Of a DNA stretch of 64,000 nucleotides, positions 8,636 to 16,695 are shown piece after piece. Numbering within the stretch: position 1 is the stretch's first letter; each line of letters begins with the position of its first letter. Under the pieces are notes generated by a model that did not search any database, was not told the DNA's origin, and saw only the letters and a program-made list of their open reading frames with translations. This DNA is from Pseudomonas sp. HMWF032 (GTDB lineage Bacteria > Pseudomonadota > Gammaproteobacteria > Pseudomonadales > Pseudomonadaceae), in contig NZ_QAIG01000008.1 of the NCBI RefSeq assembly GCF_003060885.1, positions 223,904 through 287,903 on the forward strand, given 5' to 3'. A program made the translations under genes and the position numbers.

Positions 8636-9850
8636 CTACCCGAGGATTTCACTCAACGGAATAAAGCGCAGACTATCGCCCTCGGCCAAGGTGGTATTTT
8701 CCAACACTTCGGCAAGCCCCTCAGCCCAGGCCGCGCTGCGCAGCACCCCGGAGCTCTGGTTCGGGTAAGGCACCACCCGGCCATTTTCCAGGCGCGCGCG
8801 CAGGTATTCACGGCGGTTGCCCGGTTTGCTCCAGGTGAAACCCGCGGGCATCGGAAAGCCCAACGGTTCGACCCGCTGCACACCTAGACGGCGCAACAGA
8901 TAAGGCCGCGCCAGCAGGCCGAACGTCACCAGGGTCGAGGCCGGATTGCCCGGCAGACCGATCACTGGCACACCGCGAAATTGCCCACAGGTCAGCGGCT
9001 TGCCCGGTTTGATCGCCAGCTTCCACAGCGCCAGCTCACCCTCTTCACGCAGGGCCATACCGAGGAAATCCGCCTCGCCCACAGACACGCCACCAGTGGA
9101 GAGAATCAGGTCAACATCACTCAACGCAGCCAGCGCCGCACGGGTCTGTTGCAGGTCATCAAGCAGAATGCCGCCATCCACCACCTCACAGCCCAGACGC
9201 TGTAGCCAGGCGATCAGTAAACGGCGGTTACTGTTGTAGATCTGTCCTGGCCCCAGCGACTGACCAGGCTCGACCAGCTCATCGCCGGTGGACAACACAG
9301 CCACCCGCGGCCGCCGGCGCACCGTCAATTCGGCGCAACCCAGGGAAGCCGCCAAGCCCAGTTCGATCGGGCCTAAACGAGTACCGGCCGGCAAGACGGA
9401 ATCGCCAAGACGGGTTTCCTGACCCTGGGCACGCACGTTCTGCCCGCGCTTAAGCGGCTCGCTAAAGGCGACTCGGCCATCTTCATCGAGCACGGCGTTT
9501 TCCTGCATTTCCACCGTATCAGCGCCGGCTGGCAGCGGCGCGCCGGTAAAGATCCGCGCACAGGTGCCGGGCAGCAACGGCTGCGGCGCAATGCCGGCCT
9601 GAATGCGTTGGCTGACGACCAGCGGCTCACCCTTCCAATCGGCCAGGCGCAGGGCGTAACCGTCCATGGCGCTGTTGTCCCAAGGCGGCAGAGCCAAGCC
9701 GGCCACCAGCGGCGCAGCCAAAACCCTGCCCGCGGCATCGCTCAAGGCAACTGGTTCGGTCTCAACAATCGCACTGGCCTCGGCCTGCGCCAGCAAACGC
9801 GCCAGCGCCGCCTCGACGGGCATCAATCCGGGTTTGTCACAGCAGCTCAT
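8636..9850 (-). CDS. moeA: molybdopterin molybdotransferase MoeA
   Basis: A 404-residue enzyme that inserts molybdate into adenylylated molybdopterin to complete the molybdenum cofactor in the cytoplasm. Seen in order: PWDNSAMDGYALR (domain I active-site region), RIFTGAPLPAGADTV, VLSTGDELVEPG, then ILSTGGVSVGEADF and LPGNPASTLVTF of the MPT-binding MoCF domain, and a C-terminal GVLRSAAWAEGLAEV. The start ATG 9848-9850 overlaps the moaB stop by 4 bases, so the two are translated together. The open frame extends to 9901, but that extension lies inside moaB and is not coding in this frame. PAO1 names the equivalent moeA2, as there are two copies. Confidence 0.95.
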   Translation of the reverse strand: MSCCDKPGLMPVEAALARLLAQAEASAIVETEPVALSDAAGRVLAAPLVAGLALPPWDNSAMDGYALRLADWKGEPLVVSQRIQAGIAPQPLLPGTCARIFTGAPLPAGADTVEMQENAVLDEDGRVAFSEPLKRGQNVRAQGQETRLGDSVLPAGTRLGPIELGLAASLGCAELTVRRRPRVAVLSTGDELVEPGQSLGPGQIYNSNRRLLIAWLQRLGCEVVDGGILLDDLQQTRAALAALSDVDLILSTGGVSVGEADFLGMALREEGELALWKLAIKPGKPLTCGQFRGVPVIGLPGNPASTLVTFGLLARPYLLRRLGVQRVEPLGFPMPAGFTWSKPGNRREYLRARLENGRVVPYPNQSSGVLRSAAWAEGLAEVLENTTLAEGDSLRFIPLSEILG

Positions 9851-10386
9851 CCACGGCTCTCGCAGGCGGCCACCGACTTGAGGTGCGGAACGAAATTGCA
9901 CGGGCGATGACGGTTATCCAGCTGTTCGCCAAGAATACCGTCCCAGGCGGTGCGGCAGGCGTTGGTCGAACCCGGCAGGCAGCACACCAGCGTGCCGTTG
10001 GCCAAGCCGGCCAGAGCGCGGGATTGAATCGTGGAAGTGCCGATATCAGGCACGGAAATCTGCCGGAACAGCTCACCAAAACCATCGACCTGTTTGTCCA
10101 GCAAACAGCTCACCGCTTCCGGGGTGCTGTCGCGGCCGGTAAAGCCGGTACCGCCGGTAATCAGCACCACCTGCACCTGATCCTCGGCAATCCAGGTGGC
10201 GACCTGGGCGCGAATCTTGTACAGATCATCCTTGAGCAAAACCCGAGCGGCGAGCTGATGGCCGGCCGCCTGCAGGCGATCAACAAACAGCTGGCCGGAG
10301 GTGTCAGTCTCTAGGCTGCGGGTGTCACTGACGGTCAACACCGCAATATTCAAGGGCACGAAATGTGCCTCGGCCTTGTGGTTCAT
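9847..10386 (-). CDS. moaB: molybdenum cofactor biosynthesis protein MoaB
   Basis: A 179-residue MoCF-domain protein. NIAVLTVSDTR, the MPT-binding LITGGTGFTGRDSTPEAV and the C-terminal CLPGSTNACRTAWDGIL are the conserved MoaB/Mog signatures. It is thought to adenylylate molybdopterin before molybdate insertion by MoeA. It is first in the moaB-moeA operon, with a 4-base overlap to moeA, and diverges from mobA with about 70 bases between the starts. The ATG at 10384-10386 follows a purine-rich stretch; the longer open frame to 10566 runs antisense into mobA and was not used. Confidence 0.95.
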   Translation of the reverse strand: MNHKAEAHFVPLNIAVLTVSDTRSLETDTSGQLFVDRLQAAGHQLAARVLLKDDLYKIRAQVATWIAEDQVQVVLITGGTGFTGRDSTPEAVSCLLDKQVDGFGELFRQISVPDIGTSTIQSRALAGLANGTLVCCLPGSTNACRTAWDGILGEQLDNRHRPCNFVPHLKSVAACESRG

Positions 10387-10454
10387 GGCAGGCTTCCGGT
10401 TATGGGCGATAATGCCCGCCGTTATATCACAGGCCCGCCGCTGGAGGCTCCGCC

Positions 10455-11084
10455 ATGCCCGCCCCCGATAACCTGCCCGGCTGTTCCGTATTGCTCCTGG
10501 CGGGTGGTCGCGGCCAACGCATGGGCGGTGCCGACAAGGGTTTGCTCGACTGGCAGGGCCGCCCACTGATTGCCTGGCTGCATGAGCGAGTACGGCCGTT
10601 GACCGACGACCTGCTTATCTCCTGCAACCGCAACGCCGAGCGTTATGCGCCCTTTGCTGATCGTCTGGTCAGTGATGAGGCCGCGGATTATCAAGGCCCG
10701 TTGGCAGGCATTCGTGCTGGTCTGCGTGTGGCCCGACATGCCAACCTGCTGATCCTGCCGTGCGATGCGCCACAGCTGGACAACGCACTGCTTCAGGCCC
10801 TGCTGAGCCAGGCCGGTGAGCGCGCGGTGGTGATCCGCCAGGGCGAGTTTCTCGAGCCGCTGTTCAGCATCATCCCCTGTACGTTGCGAGCGGATCTGGA
10901 GCGCGCCTGGCAGGCCGGAGAACGCAGCCCGCAACGCTGGTTGCGCAGCCTGGCCCCCCTGACCATCGACTGCCTACCCGGTGATCAGCGCCTGGCCAAT
11001 CTGAACACCCCGGAGCTGCTTGCAGCGGCTGATCAGCCACCGCCAGGGAACTTGGCTGGAAAAGTTTCGTCACACGCAGGGTAA
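10455..11084 (+). CDS. mobA: molybdenum cofactor guanylyltransferase MobA
   Basis: A 209-residue nucleotidyltransferase that joins GMP to Mo-molybdopterin, giving the bis-MGD cofactor of DMSO-reductase-type enzymes. The GTP-binding loop LLLAGGRGQRMGGADKGLL is at the N terminus, followed by SCNRN, DYQGPLAGI and LPCDAPQL, the metal-binding Asp region of the family. GGAGG lies 7 bases before the ATG. It is divergent from moaB-moeA, placing three late molybdenum-cofactor genes together. The last residues before the stop are not conserved. Confidence 0.95.
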   Translation: MPAPDNLPGCSVLLLAGGRGQRMGGADKGLLDWQGRPLIAWLHERVRPLTDDLLISCNRNAERYAPFADRLVSDEAADYQGPLAGIRAGLRVARHANLLILPCDAPQLDNALLQALLSQAGERAVVIRQGEFLEPLFSIIPCTLRADLERAWQAGERSPQRWLRSLAPLTIDCLPGDQRLANLNTPELLAAADQPPPGNLAGKVSSHAG

Positions 11085-11110
11085 AAATTCTATCAATCAA
11101 GGAGAACCCT

Positions 11111-11332
11111 ATGACTCAGCGGATTATTCCGGCATTGCTGCTAACCCTGGGCCTGCTCGCGCTGACAGGCTGCGCATCACCAGCGGTCATAACCCTCAAT
11201 GACGGCCGCGAAATCCAGACCATCGACGAGCCGCATTTCGACAAGCATTCGGGCTTCTACGAATTCGAACAACTTGATGGTAAACGCGCCAAGGTCAACA
11301 AAGACCAGGTACGTACCGTCAAGGAACTCTAA
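11111..11332 (+). CDS. small YgdI/YgdR-type lipoprotein
   Basis: A 73-residue protein with an N-terminal signal and the lipobox LTGC at residues 17-20, so it should be lipid-anchored at Cys20. The mature part contains [19 protein letters not shown] and a final [12 protein letters not shown], which match the DUF903/YgdR fold, a small SH3-like domain of unknown role in the envelope. AAGGAG lies 7 bases before the ATG. It follows mobA closely (26 bases) and could be co-transcribed with it. Confidence 0.9.
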   Translation: MTQRIIPALLLTLGLLALTGCASPAVITLNDGREIQTIDEPHFDKHSGFYEFEQLDGKRAKVNKDQVRTVKEL

Positions 11333-11340
11333 GCTCAGCT

Positions 11341-11369
11341 CCCAGACGCTTGCACAAGTGGCGTCTGGG
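11341..11369 (+). terminator. hairpin after the YgdR-like gene
   Basis: CCCAGACGC and GCGTCTGGG form a 9-base stem around an 11-base loop, 8 bases after the lipoprotein stop. The T-run after it is poor (TCTATC), so termination strength is uncertain. Confidence 0.45.
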
Positions 11370-11423
11370 TCTATCACGGCCTCTCCAGACGGCATTTCGA
11401 TAGAAAAATTAAGCGCTAACCCC

Positions 11424-11451
11424 TTGTGCAGTAAAACTTTTTCAGTACAAT
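11424..11451 (+). promoter_or_regulatory. sigma70-type promoter of tRNA-Pro
   Basis: A -35-like TTGTGC (11424-11429) and a -10 TACAAT (11446-11451) are separated by 16 bases and end 11 bases before the tRNA. The GC-rich stretch CGACGC between them and the tRNA would fit a stringent-type discriminator. Confidence 0.6.
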
Positions 11452-11462
11452 CTCGACGCATT

Positions 11463-11539
11463 CGGAGTGTAGCGCAGCTTGGTAGCGCGTCTCGTTCGGG
11501 ACGAGAAGGTCGCAGGTTCGAATCCTGTCTCTCCGACCA
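11463..11539 (+). tRNA. tRNA-Pro (anticodon CGG)
   Basis: A 77-base cloverleaf with CCA encoded. The acceptor stem is CGGAGTG/CTCTCCG with one T-T mismatch, the D arm is GCGC...GCGC with AGCTTGGTA, the anticodon stem TCTCG/CGAGA encloses the loop TTCGGGA giving anticodon CGG, and the T arm carries GTTCGAATC. It reads CCG proline codons. It matches the E. coli proK type in layout. Confidence 0.96.
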
Positions 11540-11547
11540 AACCGCAT

Positions 11548-11577
11548 AAAAAAACCCGCTTTAAAGCGGGTTTTTTT
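11548..11577 (+). terminator. intrinsic terminator after tRNA-Pro
   Basis: AAACCCGCTTT and AAAGCGGGTTT form a strong stem with almost no loop, followed by TTTT. It starts about 10 bases after the tRNA and, having A-runs on the other side, may also stop transcription from the opposite strand. Confidence 0.85.
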
Positions 11578-11636
11578 ATGCACATCAGAAAACACGTTAC
11601 GCCCTGCACCTACTCCAGAAAGACTGCGTCCAGCGT

Positions 11637-11879
11637 TCAGAAAACACGCAAAAAATCGACAATCTGCTCAGCCTCAAATGGCCAACTGAGCTCGGCACCC
11701 GTATCAACGCGGCGCAACACAGGGATGCGCAGACCGTAGTCAGCAACCCAGTGCTCCTTATCAGCAATATCGATCAGCTCGACCAGCAGCCCCTGTTCGA
11801 CAAAGGGCATCAGCAGTGCCTCAGCCACTTCACAGAGATGGCAGCCGAGTGTGCCGAGTAACTGACATTCCGGAAGCAT
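11637..11879 (-). CDS. glutaredoxin-like protein (DUF836)
   Basis: An 80-residue thioredoxin-fold protein. The N-terminal LLGTLGCHLCEVAEALL holds the redox CxxC (Cys-His-Leu-Cys), and LRIPVLRR has the cis-proline typical of the fold. The family is probably a thiol-disulfide exchange protein in the cytoplasm; its partner is not known. ATG 11879 is chosen over ATG 11897 because GGAGGGAGG lies immediately before it. It ends about 60 bases from the tRNA terminator and is convergent with it. Confidence 0.85.
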   Translation of the reverse strand: MLPECQLLGTLGCHLCEVAEALLMPFVEQGLLVELIDIADKEHWVADYGLRIPVLRRVDTGAELSWPFEAEQIVDFLRVF

Positions 11880-11928
11880 CTGCCTCCCTCCAATCATGAT
11901 CGGAAGGGCAGTTTAACATTGCCTCGGG

Positions 11929-13086
11929 CTAGGCACTCAGTGACTTGCTGCCATCCAATGCCTGGGGGAGAAGGTTTTGCAGGCCATCCAACAAACGGCT
12001 GTTGAGCTGCTCAGCCTTATCAAGACGACCGCTGTCGAAGCGTTCATCCAGCGAGAAACCGCCTTTGAGCAGATCGAGTAAACTGCCTTTGGCACCACCT
12101 TCTTCGGTCAACTGACTGGCACTGCGCAACGCTTCAAGCAGACCCTGGGCGTAATCCATCAGTGAAGCATTGACTGCGCTGGCCGCCTGACCGCCATCCT
12201 GAGCCACCGCACTGTATGCATCAGTGGCCTGGCGAACTGTGGTTTGAGTCAGGCGTAAGGACATCGATGCCAGCTGTTCGCCATCCATGTCCAGTGCCAT
12301 CGCACGATCAAAGGCACCTGACAAATCGCCAGCGTAGAATTTGTCGGAGAGTTCCTGCACCTGACCGAACAGTTTTTCCAGTGCACCGCGCTCCTCATCG
12401 TCCAACTCGCCTTCCACACTGACCTGCCAGGCACCGATCTGCAGGCTGCCGGACTGGCTGCTGGCGACCAGTGCACTGCTCGCGCCATTGCTACTAGCGG
12501 CCACTGCACTCTGCGACCAATTGGCTGAAGCCTGGGCAATGGATATACGCAAACGATCACCGTCACGAGTCGTCACCTCCATATCGAAGGTTTCTGCCTG
12601 CGCAGCAAAGCGCTCGCGGTAAGCGGCCGCAGCAACAGTGCCAGAGCCGGCGGGCGTGGACGGTTTGAAGCGGTTATCCAGGGCACTGAAACCATCCTGG
12701 ATTTTCTGGTAGGTGTCGTCGATATCGCTCGCCACCTTGCCTTGCAGCACACCCATGCCGTCGAGAATCTTGCGGGCTTCGGCAAAGCCCTTTTCCACAC
12801 CACTGCGCGCCTGCTCCAGCAAACCCTGCAGCTTGCTCGGATCCGCTCCAGCCGCTTGTTCACTCTGCAAGCGCTGCTCGATAAAGCCGAGAATCCGCCC
12901 GGCAACTTTCTCCGGGGTGTAGTCATTGGCTTTACCCGCCAGGGCGCCGGGTTCAAGACCAAGGCGTTCGGCAAGACGATTGGCCAAGGTGGCCTGTGCA
13001 TCGGCAGCCGAATTGCGAACGGACGGCTGGGCAGTGGCCGCAGCAGAACGGGATGGGGAGGATGAAAGCGAGGCCAGCGGATTCAT
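11929..13086 (-). CDS. DUF5610-domain protein of unknown function
   Basis: A 385-residue soluble protein, rich in Ala, Ser and Gln, without signal peptide or membrane segments. A conserved core runs from about residue 30 to 150: LANRLAERLGLEPGALAGKA, DYTPEKVAGRILGFIEQRL, GFAEARKILDGMGVLQGKV and DIDDTYQKIQDG. The rest is helix-prone with many acidic residues. I recognise it as the Pseudomonas DUF5610 family, whose role is unknown. The start MNPLASLSSS at 13086 is chosen because the longer frame to 13161 adds a non-conserved stretch. It is a single gene with glutaredoxin-like 11637 downstream. Confidence 0.75.
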   Translation of the reverse strand: MNPLASLSSSPSRSAAATAQPSVRNSAADAQATLANRLAERLGLEPGALAGKANDYTPEKVAGRILGFIEQRLQSEQAAGADPSKLQGLLEQARSGVEKGFAEARKILDGMGVLQGKVASDIDDTYQKIQDGFSALDNRFKPSTPAGSGTVAAAAYRERFAAQAETFDMEVTTRDGDRLRISIAQASANWSQSAVAASSNGASSALVASSQSGSLQIGAWQVSVEGELDDEERGALEKLFGQVQELSDKFYAGDLSGAFDRAMALDMDGEQLASMSLRLTQTTVRQATDAYSAVAQDGGQAASAVNASLMDYAQGLLEALRSASQLTEEGGAKGSLLDLLKGGFSLDERFDSGRLDKAEQLNSRLLDGLQNLLPQALDGSKSLSA

Positions 13087-13347
13087 GGCAAAGTACCTGG
13101 GCGGTGTATCTGACTGGTTGGCGGCCGCCAAGGGGGAAACTTTAGCGCCAGCCTCACCCAACCGATCAACGGCATAGTTCGCCTACTAGAGCGGTTGCTC
13201 ACACGCGCCTGCGCTGCTCTCGCTGAGATATCGGCCGACGGGCCGAGCAAAGCCTAAGAGCCACGGGCTGTCACCCCATGTTTTATTGCGCCTCGCCGTA
13301 ACAGATCGGCCATAAAGCCGACCCGCACACACGAGGAGCTAACAATC

Positions 13348-13952
13348 ATGACTCAATCTCCCCTCGCCCGTGCTGCGGCGCTCGCCACACACACTGGGTA
13401 CCTGCCTCACCCTGCCATCGCTGGCCCAAGCAGAATTTATCAAGGACAGTAAAGCCACAGTCGAAGCGCGTAACGTCTACTTCAACCGATGAAAGCCGCA
13501 GCAACATCGATATCAAAGCGTTTGGGCCGATGGTCACCTAAGGCATTCAGGGCCACAGCTTTGACCTGGGCTACCAGAAAATGAGCGGTGACACCGGCTT
13601 TGCCTACATCAACAGCACCGACCCGTTCCTGATCAACTATGTGCAGATCAGCGACTTTGCCAACAAGAACGAAAAGTCCTGGCAGGTGCGGTATGACTTC
13701 AACTCCGCCGGCGTCGGCATTCCGGGGCTGACGTTTATGACCCGTTACCTGACTGGTGACAACGTCGAACTGGCCGCCAACCGCTCCGAAGGCAAAGAGT
13801 GGGGACGCAACACCGAGCTGATGTATGTGTTCCAAGAAGGCGCCTTGAAAAATCTGGGCGTTCGCTGGCGCAACGCGACTGTACGCTCGAACGTTGCCAA
13901 CGACCTCGATGAAAACCGCCTGATCGTCAGCTACACCCTGCCGCTGTTTTAA
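13348..13952 (+). pseudogene. truncated OprD-family porin
   Basis: A ribosome site (GAGGAG) and ATG start an OprD-like signal and the mature beginning AEFIKDSKATVEARNVYFNR, but a frameshift lies inside the signal region and a stop follows. From about 13565 the reading resumes as the C-terminal part: GHSFDLGYQKMSGDTGFAY, DPFLINYVQISDFANKNEKS, GIPGLTFMTRYLTGDN and the final strand NRLIVSYTLPLF. About 200 central residues of the usual 420 are missing. The intact ancestor would have been an outer-membrane channel for small organic acids or amino acids; PAO1 has OpdQ at this position (from memory). Confidence 0.88.
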
Positions 13953-13977
13953 GCCTCAACACTTAAGCGGTTGTCAT

Positions 13978-14009
13978 AAAAAAGGCCCGGACACTGTCCG
14001 GGCCTTTTG
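13978..14009. terminator. two-way intrinsic terminator between oprD remnant and amt
   Basis: AAAAGGCCCGGACA and TGTCCGGGCCTTTT form a long stem with a run of A on one side and T on the other, so it can end transcription from both converging genes. Confidence 0.9.
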
Positions 14010-14026
14010 CATTAACGCTAATGCGA

Positions 14027-15235
14027 TCAATCCTGGCTGACGGCGCCAATCTTGTGCACCGAGAGGTCAGCACCGTAGTACTCCTCCTCCTGGCTCAGGC
14101 GAATACCCACGGTAGCCTTCAGCACACCATAAACCAGTACGCCGCCAATCAAGGCCACCACTACGCCCAGCGCGGTGCCGACAAACTGGCTGGCCAGGCT
14201 GACGCCGCCCAGGCCGCCCAACATCTCTTGGCCGAAGATGCCGCAGGCAATACCGCCCCACACGCCGCACAGACCGTGCAGCGGCCAAACACCGAGCACG
14301 TCGTCGATCTTCCATTTCACCTGGGTCGCGGTAAACGCCCAGACGAACAACGCACCGGCAATCGCGCCTGTAACCAGAGCGCCAACCGGGTGCATCAAGT
14401 CAGACCCGGCACACACCGCCACCAGGCCAGCGAGCGGACCGTTGTGCAGGAAGCCTGGGTCGTTACGGCCAACAAGCAACGCCGCCACCGTACCGCCTAC
14501 CATCGCCATCAGGGTGTTGACCGCCACCAGACCACTGACGCTGCCCAGGGTCTGTGCGCTCATCACGTTGAAGCCGAACCAGCCGATGATCAGAATCCAC
14601 GAACCCAGCGCCAGGAACGGAATATTTGACGGGGCAAAAGCAACCAAGCGGCCATCACGGTAACGCCCGTTACGGCGCCCCAGCAGGATCACCGCGCCAA
14701 AGGCCAGCCAGCCACCCATCGCATGCACCACCACCGAGCCGGCAAAGTCATGGAAGGTGGCGCCAAACTGCGCCTCCAGCCAGGCCTGTACACCGTAGTT
14801 GCCATTCCAGATCATCCCCTCGAAGAAGGGGTAGATAAAGGCCACGATCAGCACCGTGGCACACAACTGCGGGCCGAACTTGGCGCGCTCGGCGATGCCG
14901 CCGGAAATAATCGCCGGGATGGCCGCCGCAAAAGTCAGCAGAAAGAAGAACTTCACCAGCGCATAGCCGTTGCCTTCCGTCAGCACGCTGGCAGGCTCTA
15001 GGAAGGTCACGCCGTAGGCAATCCAGTAGCCAACAAAGAAATAGGCCAGGGCGGACACGGCAAAGTCGGAGATGATCTTCGACAAGGCGTTGACCTGGTT
15101 CTTCTGCCTGACCGTCCCCACTTCAAGAAAGGCAAAGCCGGCATGCATAGCCAGCACCATCACGGCGCCGAGGAGGATAAACAAGGTATTGGAGCCGTGA
15201 ATCAGGGTTTCCACAGCACTGTTGATGTTTTCCAT
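14027..15235 (-). CDS. ammonium transporter (Amt/MEP/Rh family)
   Basis: A 402-residue inner-membrane channel with about 11 hydrophobic segments. The twin-histidine pore residues are in SVVVHAMGGWLAFGA and PLHGLCGVWGGI, and GFAFLEVGTVRQKN and AIISGGIAERAKFG are family signatures. It moves ammonium or ammonia into the cell as a trimer. It lacks a long signal peptide, and no glnK gene lies beside it, unlike the amtB-glnK pair, so it is probably a second Amt. ATG 15235 is used because homology starts there; the open frame to 15313 has no good start. A likely NtrC site is 115 bases upstream. Confidence 0.92.
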   Translation of the reverse strand: MENINSAVETLIHGSNTLFILLGAVMVLAMHAGFAFLEVGTVRQKNQVNALSKIISDFAVSALAYFFVGYWIAYGVTFLEPASVLTEGNGYALVKFFFLLTFAAAIPAIISGGIAERAKFGPQLCATVLIVAFIYPFFEGMIWNGNYGVQAWLEAQFGATFHDFAGSVVVHAMGGWLAFGAVILLGRRNGRYRDGRLVAFAPSNIPFLALGSWILIIGWFGFNVMSAQTLGSVSGLVAVNTLMAMVGGTVAALLVGRNDPGFLHNGPLAGLVAVCAGSDLMHPVGALVTGAIAGALFVWAFTATQVKWKIDDVLGVWPLHGLCGVWGGIACGIFGQEMLGGLGGVSLASQFVGTALGVVVALIGGVLVYGVLKATVGIRLSQEEEYYGADLSVHKIGAVSQD

Positions 15236-15612
15236 CTGCGAAGAAAACTCCGTCGCGGGGAAAAAGCACCAAAGCGGATCACAAGCCAATAAAGACGCAC
15301 CATATGGCGGCATTCATCATGATCCAGCTTGCCGAGGTTAAGCCTGTACAGCACCAAGCCGGTGCTGACTGAACCTTACCTCGAAGTACTTATTCCATAG
15401 TTATTAATAAGTTATTGGTGCACCACGGCGTCCTGGCCAGAACCCTCGCAGCCCCATAAAGGAGCGCATCTGCAAGGGCGCGCACCAGCACAATGCAAGC
15501 GCTGTACCAGCCGATCAGTAGGCCGCACCCGTCCTGCACCGAAGAAAAAAGGAACCACTGCCCCGCAGAAGACTCGAACCCCCTACACTGCCCCGTCATA
15601 AGGAGAGACACC
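15236..15612. other. 377-base divergent intergenic region
   Basis: Holds the 5' regions of the ammonium transporter (minus) and the YqjD-like gene (plus). Besides the dyad at 15349-15367, a second small palindrome TTGGTGCACCA occurs at about 15416-15426 and AT-rich TATTAATAAGTTA at about 15402-15414. I looked for a sigma54 -24/-12 element facing the transporter and found no convincing one. No gene is supported here. Confidence 0.5.
15349..15367. promoter_or_regulatory. NtrC-like dyad upstream of the ammonium transporter
   Basis: CAGCACC-AAGCC-GGTGCTG is a 7-base inverted repeat with a 5-base spacer. It fits the GCACC-N5-GGTGC core of NtrC-binding sites and lies 115-135 bases upstream of the transporter start, a usual distance for an enhancer. 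Nitrogen control of Amt genes by NtrC is well established; the site itself is inferred from sequence alone. Confidence 0.4.
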
Positions 15613-15930
15613 ATGGCTCGTAATACCCCCGTATCGTCCAGTTCGGATCAGTTACTCGACGAATTCCAAGCGCTGGTGCGCGACACCGAAAGCTTGTTGC
15701 AGCATTCCGCCAGCCTCGCCGGCGAGCAGGCCGAGGAGCTGCGCGAGCAGATCCGCAGCAGCCTTGGCCGCGCGCGCAGCACCCTGCACAACGCCGAAGA
15801 CGCACTGCATGCTCGCGGCAAGGCGGCTCTTGAAGCCACCGAGGGCTATGTGCAGACTCACCCATGGCAGACCCTCGGTATTGCTGCCGCCATTGGCCTG
15901 CTATTGGGCATGCTGATTACTCGGCGCTAA
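15613..15930 (+). CDS. ElaB/YqjD/DUF883 membrane-anchored protein
   Basis: A 105-residue protein with a long amphipathic N-terminal helix (LLDEFQALVRDTESLLQHSA and following) and a C-terminal single membrane segment TLGIAAAIGLLLGMLITRR. This is the DUF883 layout: YqjD and ElaB of E. coli are inner-membrane, stationary-phase proteins that bind ribosomes. AGGAG lies 8 bases before ATG 15613. It heads a three-gene cluster with YqjE-like and YqjK-like genes, the same order as yqjDEK in E. coli. Confidence 0.9.
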   Translation: MARNTPVSSSSDQLLDEFQALVRDTESLLQHSASLAGEQAEELREQIRSSLGRARSTLHNAEDALHARGKAALEATEGYVQTHPWQTLGIAAAIGLLLGMLITRR

Positions 15931-15942
15931 AGAGAAACCTTA

Positions 15943-16326
15943 ATGGATGCAACACCGCCCACCCCGCCAAGTCGGGGCAGTTCGCCACGGCGATTTGCCA
16001 GCGCCTTGCTGGGGTTATTGCAGGGCCATATCGCGCTGTTTGGCGAAGAGCTTAAAGAGCAGCAAAGCCACACCCTCAGCCTGCTGGTGCTGACCAGTCT
16101 GAGCGTGCTGTTCGGTCTGCTGCTGATCATCGGCCTGTCGGCTGCGCTTCTGATTGCCTTCTGGGAGACGCATCGTCTACTGGTTATCAGCGCTCTGTGC
16201 GCCTTCTATGCATTGGGCCTGCTGGGCGCCCTGATCACGCTGTTGCAGCGTGTACGCAATGCCCCTGCGCCTTTCAGCGCCAGCCTTGAAGAACTGGCCC
16301 GCGACCGTGAGCAACTACTGCCATGA
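15943..16326 (+). CDS. YqjE-like/phage-holin-superfamily membrane protein
   Basis: A 127-residue protein with two hydrophobic segments, LLVLTSLSVLFGLLLIIGLSA and LVISALCAFYALGLLGALIT, separated by a short charged turn. This matches the YqjE (DUF1469, Phage_holin_3_6) family of unknown role; the holin name is only a family label. It follows the YqjD-like gene by 12 bases and overlaps the next gene by 4 bases (ATGA). Confidence 0.85.
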   Translation: MDATPPTPPSRGSSPRRFASALLGLLQGHIALFGEELKEQQSHTLSLLVLTSLSVLFGLLLIIGLSAALLIAFWETHRLLVISALCAFYALGLLGALITLLQRVRNAPAPFSASLEELARDREQLLP

Positions 16327-16682
16327 CGATGCCCGAGCTACCCGCCAAGGCCTCGCGCCGCGAGCTGCGTAAAACCCTGCTGCGCATGCGTTTGCAAATG
16401 CACCGCCAGGAGTTGCGCCACGAAACCCTGGTCATGCTGCAGCCACTGCGGCAGGCACAGTACTGGCGCCACCACTGGCGTGAAGAACTGGGCAACAGCA
16501 ACGCCCCACTTTGGGTCGCTGGCGGCGCACTGCTGCTCGCTACCATCGGCATCCGCCGTGGCCACTGGCGCCGCTGGCTGCGCATCGCCCTGATCGCCTT
16601 CCCGCTGCTGCGGCGCAATCCGCCACGACGCCCCCCGGAGCCATCTCCCGACACGACTAAAGATACCCGCGCAGGGGATTAA
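16323..16682 (+). CDS. YqjK-like small basic protein
   Basis: A 119-residue, Arg-rich protein. The N-terminal half is a charged helix (KASRRELRKTLLRMRLQMHR), a single weak hydrophobic stretch (LWVAGGALLLATIGI) follows, and the end is proline-rich. Position after YqjD- and YqjE-like genes, with a 4-base overlap, suggests the YqjK counterpart, though direct similarity is modest. Function unknown; probably associated with the inner membrane. Confidence 0.7.
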   Translation: MTMPELPAKASRRELRKTLLRMRLQMHRQELRHETLVMLQPLRQAQYWRHHWREELGNSNAPLWVAGGALLLATIGIRRGHWRRWLRIALIAFPLLRRNPPRRPPEPSPDTTKDTRAGD

Positions 16683-16695
16683 ACTGGCCACGATC

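Noticed and set aside
9847..10566. Longer start for moaB at 10566
   Set aside because: The added part is antisense to mobA and lacks family similarity; ATG 10386 matches the conserved beginning.
11463..11539. tRNA-Pro as an integration site for a mobile element
   Set aside because: No integrase, no repeated 3' end of the tRNA and no foreign genes next to it were found.
15236..15400. Sigma54 -24/-12 promoter for the ammonium transporter
   Set aside because: No GG-N10-GC pair with the right context was found between the NtrC-like dyad and the start.
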